Source: Stomoxys calcitrans
Taxonomy: Eukaryota; Arthropoda; Insecta; Diptera; Muscidae
Direction of reading: 5' to 3'
Length of the DNA: 64,000 nt
Assembly (NCBI RefSeq): GCF_963082655.1
Contig: NC_081555.1
Location: 92,643,819-92,707,818 of the forward strand
Each line of letters begins with the position of its first letter. Within the stretch, counting starts at the first letter, position 1. The position numbers and the translations under genes were made by a program. The notes beneath the pieces are model-generated. The model made no database searches. It was not told where the DNA came from and worked only from the letters and a program-made list of their open reading frames with translations. This document shows, one piece after another, positions 11,526 through 23,275 of the stretch.

Positions 11526-12427
11526 ACGGCAGATAGCTTGGACGAATATCGTGAGGCCCCTGGCAGGTTCAAGTAGGAGACGAGGAAGGAGAAGAGGGCG
11601 AAATTTTTTGGAGAATTGGGCTAAATTCTTTGGAGAATTGGAAAGCACTAGTGGCCTCACTAGTGCATTCTAGATTTCGCAAAGTGCTCTCGAAGGATCC
11701 TAGCACGCCTAGTTCCTCAGGGAACTGCAGGTACTCAGGGCGAAGAGCAGCAGGCTTTTTAATAAGGCCAAGAGAGAAAACACGACAGATAGCTCGGACG
11801 AATATCGTGAGGCCCCTGGCAAGTTCAAGGAAGAGACGAGGAAGGCGAAGACGAGTTCCTAAACAAAATTCTATGGAGAATTGGAAAGCACTAGTGAGGC
11901 ATCTAGGTTGAGCAAAGTGCTCTTGAAGGATCCCAGCACGCCTACCTCCCTGAGAAGGAAGGACGGGACTTACACCGAGAGAGGTCAGAAGATGGTGGAA
12001 CTTCTGAAGAAGATGCACTTTCCAGATGGCCAGTAATAGGTCCGCGATCAAGATTTCGTAATAGCTACATATATGGTGCCATGGCGGATGACCTCATTAA
12101 TGACATCGTTGAAGAAGAGAAGATATTCTGAGCAGTTCGTACTTGTCTAATTTGCATTACCTAAAGATATTATCCTGGAACTGCCGCAAGAGTCCTTTGG
12201 AGTCATCCTACCCTGTTTAGAACGGATTTTCCGGGAGAGCCTGGCATGGTTCTACATACCAATGACATGGAGAGTGGTCAGTGTGGGCTTCACCCCCAAG
12301 GAAGGAAAAATAAACCACATCACTACGAAGGATTACTGGTCCATTTGTCTGTCATCGTTTTTACTCACAATTCTAGAAAGTCTTACAGATTTGAAGGTGA
12401 GAGAGAGACTGATGCCGGAGAAATTCA

Positions 12428-13640
12428 GTGAGGCACAACACGCGTACATTAAAGGCAGGTCGGTGGAGTCGGCCCTTCACGAAGTGGTGCGAGTGGTCGT
12501 GACTACCCTTCGGCAGAAGGAGTACACTATGGCGGTCTGCTTGGATATTGAGGGCACCTTCAATAACGTGGAGAAAGGATCTATAATCGCAGCATTGGAC
12601 CGCACGGGAATCCATCCTATTATCTCCCAGTGGTGGATATCTAAGGTGGTAGGTGGGTGGACGTTCTCGCGTATTCTTTGGAACTTCGTGATGAATGAAA
12701 TGATACGAATATAAACGCTTATGCGGACAACTTCGGGTTACTGGTCCGAGCCAAATTTCGGTCGACGATTAGTGAGATCATGGAAGGCTTACTGAGGAGA
12801 TTGTCGGGATGGAGACGGCCCTTCACAAAGTAGTACGAGAGAGTGGATATTGAGGGCGACATCAATAACGTGTAGAAAGGATCAATAGTCGCAGCATTGG
12901 ACCGCACGGGAATCCATCCTATTATCTCCCAGTGGTGGATATCTAAGGTGGTAGGTGGGTGGCCGTTCTCGCGTATTCTTTGGAACTTCGTGATGAATAA
13001 TATGGTACAAAGATAAACGCTTATGCGGTCAGCGTCGGGTTACTGGTCCGAGGCAGATTTATGTCGACGATTAGTGAGATCATGGAAGGCTCGTTGAGGA
13101 GATTGTCAGGATGAGCTACATTAAAGGCAGGTCGGTGAAGACGGTCCTTCACGAAGTGGTACGAGAGGTCAAGACTACTTCAGGCAGAAGGTGTACACCA
13201 TGGCGGTCTGCTTGGATATTAAGCAGGCCTTCAATAGCGTGGAGAAAGGATCAATAGTCGCAGCACTGGATCGCACGGGGAACCACCCTATTATCTCCCA
13301 GTAGACTAATCATATGCTTTGTGGCAGGATTATTAATGCGAACCTAGGAGATAGTTTGGTCAGAAGGCGGGTAACAAAGGGTGGGAGGGGGTGGAGGTGT
13401 ATGGGCGTTCTCGTGTATTCTTTGGAACCTCGTAGTGAATGAAATGGCACGAAGATAAATGCGGACAACGTCGGGTTAATGGCACGAAGATAAATGCGGA
13501 CAACGTCGTGTTAATGGCCCGAGGCAGGTATGAAATGGCACGAAGATAAACGCTTATGCGGACAACGTCGGGTTACTGGTCCGAGGCAGATTTCTGTCGA
13601 CGATTATTGCCATTATGGAAGGCTCACTGAGGAGATTGTC
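12428..13640. repeat. Tandem copies of an RT segment within LOA-B
   Basis: The block beginning ATTAAAGGCAGGTCGGTG (12449), which runs through GGATATTGAGGGC and the YADN codons to ATGGAAGGCT, is repeated from about 12811 and again from about 13118. A shorter fourth copy lies at about 13530-13640, and AATGGCACGAAGATAAA recurs as a small direct repeat at 13450-13545. Copies differ by indels, so duplication preceded much of the decay. Confidence 0.85.
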
Positions 13641-14416
13641 GGGATGGGATACCAAAAATGGGTTCAGGATCAACCCAAAGAAGGCAGACCTGGAGCTCTT
13701 TACTCGTAGTTACAAAATACCGGAGTCAAGACTTCCCTCATTGGACGGATTCACCCTGCAACAGGCGAAGTACCTTGGCATAATTCTCGTTTCAAAGCTA
13801 TTCTGGAAGAAGGAGAGTGTTGGGTAGGATGTGAATTTGATTTACTCGATGTAAACGGCCATTGTGGGACCACAACTGACATATGGGCCACTGGTGTGGT
13901 TGAGGGCCGTGTACAAGAGGACACGTACGTAGGAGGCTCTGAGATCCGCACCGCAGGTTCTGTAATTTCACAGGGCTCTTAGATCCGCAACGCAGATAGG
14001 TCTTTAGGCGGTGCTGTATATGCAGCCCATTGAGGCCCATATTCGGAACTGTGGGATAAGAACATTCAGAATTCGTTTTCCGAAGAGGGACGATCTGCAC
14101 TGTGGCTCCAAGATGGAGTTAGTGATTGGATTGGGGGTCGAATCCGATGCACTCAACATCGATATATCTCAGAGAATACCGGATGAACGTATGGTCTTTC
14201 AGGTAGAAGTCTGTGCCATTATAGTAGCCGAAAAAGAAGTACTGGTAAGGGTCCATCGCCCTCAAAAGTCAGACTATATCGGCGCCTCAAGGGCTTGAGT
14301 TCGAGGACGGTGAGGTCGAGGTGTTTGGCGAATTGTTTGGAGTCCCTGGATAGGCTCCGGTTCCACGATTTGCCACTAATATGGGTTACCCGACACGGGA
14401 TAACTATTAGCATCAG

Positions 14417-14740
14417 GCAGGCTGGAACATTGAACTTCAATCTGTGTGGTGTTCTTCGTTATGACGAGAAGCTTAGCTGGGAGCTATCGGGCTCATCCAC
14501 AGGTTGCGGATGGTGGAGTGCTCTTTATGGAGTAGCTGCAACTGCAGTCGCGGATAATCAGCGGTATCGAGTGGAGAGTCTCATTGAGAGCCTGGGTGGC
14601 ACCGGCGCTTACTTAAATACTGAGTGCCTATAATGCTCGATACGAAAGGCGAGTTATTGGCGCCTTTAAATGGCCATCATATTTCCGCGGCGATCAGTCA
14701 TATGGACCGGAACGAGCTTGCTTGTCTATAAGAGCTTGAC
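14417..14740 (+). mobile_element. RTE 5' untranslated region fragment inside LOA-B
   Basis: CAGGCTGGAA..., AGAAGCTTAGCTGGGAGCTA and the run through ACTGAGTGCCTATAATG match, in the same order, the reverse complement of about 32988-32740, the 5' region of the minus-strand RTE copy. Only the 5' UTR is present, so it is an orphan fragment. Downstream edge uncertain. Confidence 0.65.
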
Positions 14741-15745
14741 GAGGATCGCCAACTCCACATGCAAATGTGGCTACAAAAACCACAACCGGACATTAAGCGC
14801 TACCCGGGAATGAAGGGCCGACGAATGTGCCAGGAGTGGTTCTTTTGGGCCGGGCGAACCAGTCACCGGTCTTTCCTATGTGCCACTTGACGTGTTACTG
14901 AACATCGTAGAGGAGTTGGACAGATATACAAGTAACCGGAGTTCTAACTTCCGCCATTGGGCGGAATCACTCTGTAGCTGTCGAAGAAGGCGAAATACTA
15001 TGCCATAATCTTGGATTCGAGGCTGTCCTGGAAAAGGAATACGGAGGAAAGGAGTCATAAGGCACTGATCGCTTTTTACTCCAGCAGAAGGATATACGGT
15101 AAAGGGGTATCCTCCAAGATGTATTGAATGTATACGGCCATTGTGAGATCAGTACAGAACCATGGGGCACTGGTATGGTGCAGGGCTTTGAGTAAGAGGA
15201 CTCGCACTAGGAAGTTTAAGAAGTTACAGGGGCTCTGAGATCCGTACCACAGGGGTTCTAAGATCCGCACGCCAGGGGCTCTGCGATCACAGGGCGATTA
15301 GAACCGTACCGCAGGCAGGTCTGGGGACGATCCTGGATATGCAGCCAATGGACGCCTATACTCGAACTGCGCCGCCAATGTCACGCTTAGACTGAGGAAG
15401 AACGGCATGGAGGACAGGAGTGGCCACAGTTCCATCCTGTTGATGCGTAGAGTAGACTGAGGAGGATCTCCGACTATCTTGCACCGGACGAACGTACGGT
15501 CTTCCAGGTCGAAGTCTGTGCCATTACAGTAGCCGAATAAGAGTTCTGGTAAGGGTCCACCGCCCCCAAAAGTCGGAATTGATGTGGACAGTATGGCGGC
15601 GCTCAAGGGCTTGGGTTCGAGGACGGTGAGGTCGAGGTGTTTGGCGAATTGTTTGGAGTCCTTGTATAGGCTCCGGTTCCACGATGTGACACTAATATGG
15701 GTTATCTGTCATTAAGGGATTCCGGGGAATGAAGTGCCGACGAAT

Positions 15746-16130
15746 GCGCCAGGAGCGGTCCATTGGGGCCGAGCACATCAGTCACCGGTCTTGCCTACGT
15801 GCCCTTTGTCGAGTTACTGAACATCGTAGAGGAGTTGAACAGAGATACAAGAAACCAGAGTGTGTGGTGGATTGTTTGGGGAATAAAGAGGACGAAGAAT
15901 GCGCCAGGAGGGGTTCGTCTGGACCGAGCGAACCAGTCACCGGTCTTGCCTTTTCTCGAGTTACTGAACATCGTAGAGGAGTTGCACAGAGAAACAAGAT
16001 ACCGGAGTGTGTGGCGGATTGTTTGGGAAATAAAGAGGCCGAAGAATGCGCCAGGAGGGGTTCGTCTGGGCCGGGCGAACCAGTCACCGGTCTTGCCTAT
16101 GTGTCATTTCTCTAGTTATTGAACATGGTA
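15746..16130. repeat. ~150 bp triplication of the LOA-B post-RNase H region
   Basis: GCGCCAGGAG starts at 15746, 15901 and 16048 (spacings 155 and 147 bp). Each start is followed by AACCAGTCACCGGTCTTGCC (one variant) and GAACATCGTAGAGGAGTTG. The encoded peptide (GLAYVPFVELLNIVEEL-like) corresponds to the GLAYVPSVELLNAVDGM stretch in the other LOA-B copy. Confidence 0.88.
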
Positions 16131-16740
16131 GAGGAGTTGGCCAGAGCGCGGTCAGCGGCGAGATGGGACTTAGCGGATGGTTGTCGAACCGCTAAAGCGC
16201 TATGGCCTGTTATCGCTCGGAGAAGGACGAAGGAGTTACTAGCGATTGATAAGAGGTCGTTGAGTACATTGACTGGGGTTAAAAACCGGACACTGTGCCA
16301 TAAACCGCATTGCGGCGTGCATGGCAATACCACACAATGACTTCTGCAGGAGTTGTCTTGATGAGGATGAGGAAGAGACTATCGAGTAGTTGCTATATTC
16401 ATGTCCTAGTCTTCAGGGACGCAGGATTTTCTTTCTGAGGAGGTGATCTTGCGAATGTACCACTGGGATGTCTCCTGAGATTTGTGAACGGAACAGGATG
16501 GTTCAGATGGAGGGTGCGATAAGATCTGGCGATGGCACAAACTTTCGTGAAGAATAGACGTGTCACCCCGCTCCGGTTCTCCATTCTCCCTGTTTTTTTT
16601 TTTATTCGTGTATAACCTCAGAAAATGGTTCGAGGTCTCACATCTTCTTTCTCCTCTCTTTCTTTCTAGGTTATCACAATGGACCAAACTGGCATCCGAG
16701 TGAACTCACCTATGGTGGGCAACCCATTCAACCTAACCTA

Positions 16741-17959
16741 ACTACAAGTGAGATAAAATTTCCTAGAGAAATGATATTTTTAAAAAAATTTCTTTTTCAA
16801 ATTAATTTTTGAGAAAGTTTCCTATAGAAATTTAACTTTGACAAAATTTTCAAGAAATTTGACAAAAATTTTATGTAGAAATCATAAGTTTGTAGTTTTC
16901 GAATATGTCGCAGCTCCATGGATTCAATTTGTCATTTACATTGTTTCTCCCACTCCTAGACAACTCCCACATGTAGACAACATATTGTATATCCTCAAAC
17001 AAAGGCAAATATCCTTCCAACATCAATATGCTGGCCATTTATGTAGGTAATTAATTCCTTTCATTTGCATTCTTACACTGATATCCTTTTCGTTTTGCCA
17101 ATTATTTATTATTAAATGTTCCTGCAGAAGGCTACTGTGATGGTAAGAGTATGTTCCATTTCAAGCATATTAATAACAGAGTAATTATTGCCTTGTTCCT
17201 TTCTTGTGTACCATGTTATTTATTCATCAGTTGAGAATGAAGGCATGCTTTTTCATTTTTGCTCAACAACTTTAACTAACAACGTTTGTCTTTTTAGCAG
17301 CATTGCATGCATATGCGATGCGAGAGTCCTTTCTTTTGCCTAGTCCTAGTCCTTTTTGCTTTGCCTCATTCTTTCGTTTTTGTTGAACACATTCTTGCCA
17401 CCAATTAATTAAGTCTGTAATCAGACAATGAATAACACATCTGTGTTGTAAAGCTACTCTCCAATATATATCACGCCGTTGGCGGCATGGTGGGTGTGTG
17501 TATGTGTTTTGCTTTGGCCATAAAACCGCTTCCTTTTTTGTCCTTTTGAAAGAGTAATAAAACGAAGAGAAAAGAAACCGGTTAGATCAACTACGAGTAG
17601 GTTGGTATGTTTGTTGACAAATACTAGAAAAAAGGAGAGTTCTAAGTTTTAAAAATAAAAAAAAAAGGTTGCAGTCATTGTAAGTGGACAAGAAGAAAGG
17701 AAACCCATAGACTAGCTTTATGACTAGGCGGAAATTTTCAAAAATTACGAGGGGTTTCCGAAAGTTGTTGCAAGATGCTGCTATGACACAATAGAATGTT
17801 TTTTCTTATAAAAAAGTATGCTGAAGAAAAAGACGCAAATAATTGGCGTTTGAAGGGAATCAAGGAAAAATTTTGCCAAAAATTTTATTTGCTAAAAAAA
17901 AATTAAAAAAAATTGGCAAAACTCCTTTTCTGTAAGAGATTTCTCCAAAATTTTATATC
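16741..17959. other. Unique AT-rich stretch; degenerate TTTCTATAG/GACAAAATTTT motif at its start
   Basis: Positions about 16755-16890 carry 4-5 degenerate copies of a ~30 bp motif (AGAAATTTAACTTTGACAAA-like). The rest looks like host intron or intergenic sequence. On the plus strand an acceptor-like TTCCTGCAG (to 17127), 15 nt, and then GTAAGA form a possible microexon, and another acceptor-like site with an ACTAAC branch motif ends at about 17297 (GTCTTTTTAG). I do not call a gene. Confidence 0.45.
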
Positions 17960-19885
17960 TATAGGAAACTAGCTGCACACGGGCCTCTCTGCTGTGTCTA
18001 CTTTTGCGCCATATGAAATACAACTTTCACTAGCTGACCCGGGCCGCTCCGCTGCGCCTTCTTTTACTTTATATGGAACAAACGTTACCTTGGAATATTT
18101 ATTTTCGTCAATTAAAGATCTTTTAGTGAAATACCATGCAAAATTGACTTTACAGAATGAGGCGTCCCCCAAACACATGGCCCCAAAATAGGTTATCAAA
18201 TTCGTTTTCTAATCTCAAATACCTTTCATTTGAGCCAATTATTGACATGGTCGAAATTTTTTTTCCTTTGGGGTTGTTTTGGGAAATGCGCGATGCCCTA
18301 AATACATGGTCCTACATTTGGATATGAAATTCGTATTCTACTCCCAAATACCTTTATTTGAGCCCCATATTGCGATGGTCAGTAAAGGGGTAGACCCCCA
18401 GAAAATTGGTCCCGAAAATGGGTATCAATTCTTACTCTACTCCCCAATTCCTTTCATTTAAGCTCCACATTGATATGGTCGGTAAATATGCCCGATTTAG
18501 GGGTGTTTTTTAGGGATTGGGGTGATCCCCCAAACACTAAGCCCGGAAAATATATCAGCAACGTGCTCTATTCTCATATATCTATATATTATTTATTTAA
18601 ACCCCATATTGCCATTGGCCTCAAAATTGGAAATCAAATTCGTTTTCAAATCTCAGTTAAATTCCTTATTGCAAAAGTCAGCAAATATGTCCGGTTTGGG
18701 GTATTGAATGTTTAGTTCCACTCTCTTTAAGACCCAAATTGTCTTGGTGAGCAAATACGTCCTATTTGGGGGTTGTTATGATGGTGGGACGTCCCCTAGA
18801 CAGTTCCAGGTCCTTAATGTTGATATCAGATACAGGGTCTACTCCCAAATACCTTTAATTTGAGCCCCATATTTCCATAGTCGGCAAAAATGACCGCCTT
18901 GGAGGGTGTTTTGGGGGATTGGCGGCCACTCAGTGAGTTGGCCTTGAAAATACATATCGGATTCGTGTTATACTCTAAAACCCTCTTATTTGAGCCTTAT
19001 TTTGCAATAATCAGAAAATACTATTGGGTAGTGTTGTGTGGGTGAGGTGGCCCCATAGACACTTTACCCGAATATTGATATAAAATTCGTGCTTTACTCC
19101 CGAAGACCTTTCATTTGAGCCCCATATTGCTGTGGTCGTAAATTTGTCCCTTTGGGGGATGTTTTTGGTGAGAGACGGTCCCCCATACACTTGGTCCCAT
19201 ATTCGGATATCAGATTCATATTCTACATTCAAATACCTTTTATTTAAGCCCCATATTCCCATGGTCAGCAAATAAGTCCTGTGTGGGGATGTTTTGGGAA
19301 AGGGGTGGACCTCCAGAAACGTGGTCCCACATTTGGATATCAGATTCGTATTCTACTCGTAAATACCTTTCATTTGAGTCCCATATTGCCATGGTCGGTA
19401 AATATGTCCGATTTGGGGGTGTTTTGGGGCTTGGGGTGGTCCCCCTAACACTTTGTCCGACAACTGGATATCAGATACGTTTTCTTATCCTAAATACCTT
19501 TCATTTGAGTCTCATATTGTCGTGATGGGTCTTAATATATGTTTGGTAGGTTTTAGGGTGGGGCAGCCCCCCCCCCCCCCCCCCAGGTACCCCATCCGAA
19601 ATTTGGATACCAAATTTTTATTTTTAAGGGTACTATATGAGAACACACAAAATTTCGCTTAAATCGCACCACCCACCTCCGAGATTTGGCGTTTCTGAAA
19701 ATTAGGGCAAGGGGGAGGATCCGCCCCCCCTTCAGATATCAAAACATGTAGTACCCTATTTTCACCACGGGGTCATTATGCACCATTATGTGAAAGTTTC
19801 AAGAAAATCGGTTCAGCCGTTTCTGAGTCTACAAGGAACACACAAACATACAAACAAACACATTTTTATATATAAGAGAAGAAGA
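17960..19885 (+). repeat. Type-2 repeat element (CTAGCTGACCCGGG ... TATATAAG)
   Basis: The left end ACTAGCTGACCCGGGCCGCT occurs at 18030, with a degraded duplicate at about 17967. An array of ~130-160 bp units follows, each with ATTTGAGCCCCATATTGCCA, GGTCGGTAAATATGTCC, GGGGTGTTTTGGGG and GATATCAGATTCGTATTCTA. The tail is AAATCGGTTCAGCCGTTTCT, then a CAAACA-rich run and TTTATATATAAGAGAAGAAG. It includes an 18-base C run at 19567-19584. No coding capacity. The class is unknown to me; the fixed ends argue for a mobile unit. Confidence 0.7.
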
Positions 19886-20213
19886 TAAAGTAATCTCCAG
19901 TTCCTGTTGTGCATAGAGATTTTCTTCATTTTATAGAAAAGGAACCAGGCCCGCTCCACAGTGTCGTCTTAAACGCTCTTATACCTTTTATTTGAGCCCT
20001 ATATTGCAATGATCGATATTAAAGTTTAGTTTTGGTAGAGTTTTAAGATGGGAGACATTTCACCCCGAATGTGTATATCGAATTCGTATCATTGAAGCGC
20101 TGAATTCAGTTCTACTCCCTTAAACTTTTCTTTGGACTCCTATTTTGCTGTGGGTAAATATGTCCAGACGCTTGGCCCTTAAAGTAAATTTAAGATTGTT
20201 GCTATACTCTCGG
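19886..20213. repeat. Degraded type-2 repeat
   Basis: Contains TTTATTTGAGCCCTATATTG and similar words of the type-2 unit with many differences. No gene. Confidence 0.5.
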
Positions 20214-20525
20214 AACCCACCGTAGCGCAGAGTTTAGCATGTCCGTCTATGACGCTGAACGCTTGGGTTCGAATCCTGGCGAAAGCATCAGAAAAAATTT
20301 TCAGCGGTGGTTTTCCCCGCCTAATGCTGGCAACATTTGTGAGGTACTATGTCATGTAAAACTTTTCTCTAAAGAGGTGTCGCACTGCGGCACGCCGTTC
20401 GGACTCGGCTATAAAAAGGGGGCCCCTTATCATTGAGCTTAAACTTGAATCGGACTGTATTCACTGATAGGTGAGAAGTTTGCCCCTGTTCCTTAGTGGA
20501 ATATGCATGGGCAAAAATTGCATTT
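20214..20525 (+). mobile_element. tRNA-derived SINE, copy 3
   Basis: ACCCACCGTAGCGCAG head, intact B box GGTTCGAATCC, complete body and CAAAAATTGCA end. It is inserted in type-2 repeat. I could not see a clear target duplication, so the boundaries rest on alignment to copies 2 and 6. Confidence 0.9.
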
Positions 20526-21208
20526 GCGGCCCGATGAGTACTTAGACCCACATTTTATGATCATATTCGTATTCTACTCTCCAATACCTTTCATTTGATA
20601 CCGATACTGTTCCGATCGGTCCACTTTTGATTTTGGGTGGTGTTTTAGGAGTAAGGGGGAGGGTGCGCCCCCCTTCCGATATCGAAAAATTATGAAGCCT
20701 ATGTTTTCTTATGGACCAACCTACACTATTTCTGAAAATGTCGAGAAAATCAGTGCTGCCGTTTTTATATCCACCACCATAGGTTAGGGATATACTAATC
20801 TAGTCATTCCGTTTGTAACACCTTCAAATATTTGTCTAAGATCCCATAAAGTATTTATATTCTTGATCGTCTCGTCGTTCCGAATTGATTTAGCCATGTC
20901 CGTCCGTCTATCGAAATCACGATAGAGGTCGAAGGCGTAAAGTAAGCTGCTTGAAATTTCGCACATATATTTTATATCGATGTAGGTTTTTGGGGATTGC
21001 AAATGGGCCATATCGGTTCAAATTTAGATATAGTTCCCATATAAACCGATCTCCAGATTTGACTTCTCGAGCCCCTGGAAGCCGCAATTTTTGTCCAATT
21101 TGGTTGAAATTTTGCATTTAGTGTTCCATTATGACTACCAACAACTGTGTTAACTACGGTCCAAATCGATCTTTAACCTGATTGAAATTTTGAACGTGGT
21201 GTTCTTTA
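20526..21208. repeat. Type-2 tail followed by reverse-oriented type-3 right-end fragment
   Basis: Positions 20526-20760 carry the type-2 end (CCTTTCATTTGATACC, GGGGGAGGGTGCGCCCCCCT, TGCCGTTTTTA). From about 20765 the sequence reverses into a type-3 right end (TATCCACCACCATAGG) with units containing CTTCTCGAGCCCCTGGA and CCATATAAACCGATCTC. No gene. Confidence 0.6.
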
Positions 21209-22833
21209 ACGTCTGGTAACTGACACAGATAACATGCTGAGGATATGAAAAGAACATTTTACCCTACTGCTAGTGTCCGACATTGGCGGGTTCCCAATCC
21301 CTGATGATGGTATAGAATGTTTACCTCCTAGTCAGAATGAGGTCAAGTAGCAGTTACCCGACTAAAGAACAACAAGGCAGCAGGAGCCGACGGGTTACCC
21401 GCTGAACTATTTAAGACCGGAGGTGACATGCTGATAAGGCGTATGCATTAGCTTATCTTCGCAATCTGGCTAGAAGAACGCATACCCGATGATTGGAACC
21501 TCAGCATACTATGTCCCGTACACAAGAAAGGAGACAAGACGGATGTGTACAGAGGCATAAGTCTCCTGCCCATCGCATGCAAGATACTTTCGAGCGTTCT
21601 GTGTGAAAGAGAAAAACCTAAAGTCAATGAGATAATTGGGCCCTATCAATGCAGCTTTAGACCTAGTAAATCCACCCTGGACCAGATACACTGCGCCAAA
21701 TCCTGGAAAAGAGCCGAGAAGGACAACTCAACACCTACCATCTCTTTGTTGACTACAAAGCCGCTTTCGGCACTCCTTTACGTTCCAAGGTATTTCAAGC
21801 CATATCTGAGTTTGGTATACCTGCAAAATTAATAACACTCTGCAGGATGACACTTGCTGATACGCGTTCTTCAACTAGAACAGGAAAGAATCTCTCCAAA
21901 CCATTTAATACCTAACGAGGTTTCAGACAAGGAGACAGCCTATCGTGTGATCTTTTTAATTTCCTGCTGGAGAAGATTATACGAGATGCAGATGTGAATA
22001 GATATGGCACACTAATCACAAGAGAACACATGCTACTCTCCCATGCCGACGACATCGATATCATAGGTCGGTCACCGGAAGTAGTAACTGCCGCCTTTGA
22101 AAGAATCGAAAGAGAGTCAGTGAAAATGGGTCTGGCAGTAAATAGAGTTAAGACGAAATGGATGATTTCAACTCCCAAAAAGCCTTGCACAACCGAGCAG
22201 ATAAAGAAAAAGGAGAAAGTTGGGAATCACAACTTTGAGATAGTCAGTAACTTTATCTACCTCGGCACCGCCGTAACCGAAACGAATGACACCAGTTTTG
22301 AGATAAAGCGAAGAATAATACCGGCAAACAGATGCTACTTTGGACAAAGTAAGCAGTTTAGAAACAAGGCCACCTCTCGACAGACGATGATTACACAACA
22401 CTGATACTACCCGTGCTCTTATATGGTTCTGAAGCATGAGTACTTGTGAAAGCAGATGAGGCAGTGCTTGGAGTATTTGAGAGAAAGATTCTTCGTAAAA
22501 TATATGGACCAGTTTGCGTTAATTTAGAATATATCCATCGTATGAACCAAGAGCTGTATGCGCTGTATGACGTCGTTAGCATAGCTACACCCATCAACAT
22601 ACAACGGCTGCGTTGGCTAGGTCAAGTTGTCAGAATGGATGAAGAAGCTCCAGCAAAGAAGTCTTTTGAAGGCAAACACGGTGGTACACGCAAACCGGGA
22701 AGACCAAAAGCCCGATGGAAAGTTGTGGGAGACACCTCGAAACTTGGTGTCAGAGATTTTAGAATGAGTGCAGAAGATCGAGGCGCTTGGAACGCTATAC
22801 TACGTTGTCATAGCCAATTAAAGTAAAGTAATG
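21209..22833 (+). mobile_element. RTE-like non-LTR retrotransposon, copy 1 (5'-truncated)
   Basis: Forward strand. It contains the linker, the RT and the C-terminal region of an RTE-type ORF2. Recognisable parts are RLKNNKAAGADGLP-like coding (about 21360), YRGISLLPIACK (21550), FVDYKAAFG (motif A, about 21755, with Gly for the usual second Asp), HADDIDIIGRS (about 22045, His for the Tyr of the YADD box), and the C-terminal INIQRLRWLGQVVRMDEEAP and KPGRPKARW (22590-22720), a hallmark of RTE elements. The 3' end is a short AAAGTAAAGTAA tail, as in copy 2. The endonuclease is missing and several frameshifts are present. Its start corresponds to about 30955 in copy 2, reverse strand. Confidence 0.88.
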
Positions 22834-22840
22834 TGAGACA

Positions 22841-23050
22841 TCAAACTAGATACGTCTTCAATAACAGGAAGTGGTTTATCGCTTTCCGTCAGGGAAGAAT
22901 TTCCCGCGAACATGTCAGCCAGCAGGTTAGCCTTATCAATCGGGTCAGTAATTATCTGGTTGTCTTTAATGAGAGTCAGGATAGCCGATGATTTGCTCTT
23001 TACTCTTTTCAGAAACGGCCAAAAACTTTTACTTCCTTTTGGAGAAGCAA
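22841..23050 (-). mobile_element. Small Jockey/R1-like LINE linker fragment
   Basis: The reverse strand reads FWPFLKRVKSKSSAILTL, then KANLLADMFAGNSSL. This resembles the region between endonuclease and RT in Jockey-type LINEs. It is truncated on both sides, lodged between the RTE 3' end and a LOA-A 3' fragment. Confidence 0.55.
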
Positions 23051-23054
23051 GAAC

Positions 23055-23275
23055 TTTGGCATATCAGACATGGACCAACTTAGAGGCTTGGTATGGGAAA
23101 CAATTATAGATTTTGCAAATAGTACGGATTTTCTAGATTAGGTTTTCATTTCGAGTTTACTTTTCAGTATTTGGAGCGCACAACAACCTGATTGCCGATT
23201 TAGGCCTATGTCTATAGTGGAAAGGGGTGGATTAATATCCTCAACCCCTTTTCAACCTAACCTAAGGAAAGTGGC
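23055..23275 (+). mobile_element. LOA-A 3' end fragment
   Basis: Reads SDMDQLRGLVWETIIDFASS, followed by stop and 3' UTR (GAGCGCACAACAACCTGATT ... GGGGTGGATTAATATCC) ending TTTTCAACCTAACCTAA. It matches 53829-54045 of the longer copy, so it is a strongly 5'-truncated insertion of about 220 bp, typical of aborted reverse transcription. Confidence 0.85.

Larger units (their letters stand above)
11526..16740 (+). mobile_element. LOA-like non-LTR retrotransposon, family B, copy 1 (multiply self-duplicated)
   Basis: Forward-strand LINE remnant. In order: a linker present twice (about 11530-11785 and 11786-12020, offset 256 bp), RT fingers and palm (12180-13640, with AQHAYIKGRSVESALHEVV, DIEGTFNNV and a YADN where YADD is expected), an RT thumb part (13615-13830), RNase H pieces (about 14030-14420; the TDGS part is lost and a SKMELVIGLGVESDALNID run remains), and a post-RNase H region repeated about three times (15746-16130). 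A 3' UTR ends in CATTCAACCTAACCTAA. Stops and frameshifts occur throughout. The minus-strand relative at 48560-49844 gives the undisturbed domain order. It is interrupted by an RTE 5' fragment (14417-14740). The tandem copies suggest repeated slippage or recombination after insertion, or template jumps during reverse transcription. Confidence 0.75.

Noticed and set aside
16660..16690. TTCTTTCTAG|GTTATC as a host 3' splice site
   Set aside because: It lies in the 3' UTR of the LOA-B LINE, and similar text (GGTATCACAATGG) recurs at other LINE 3' ends.
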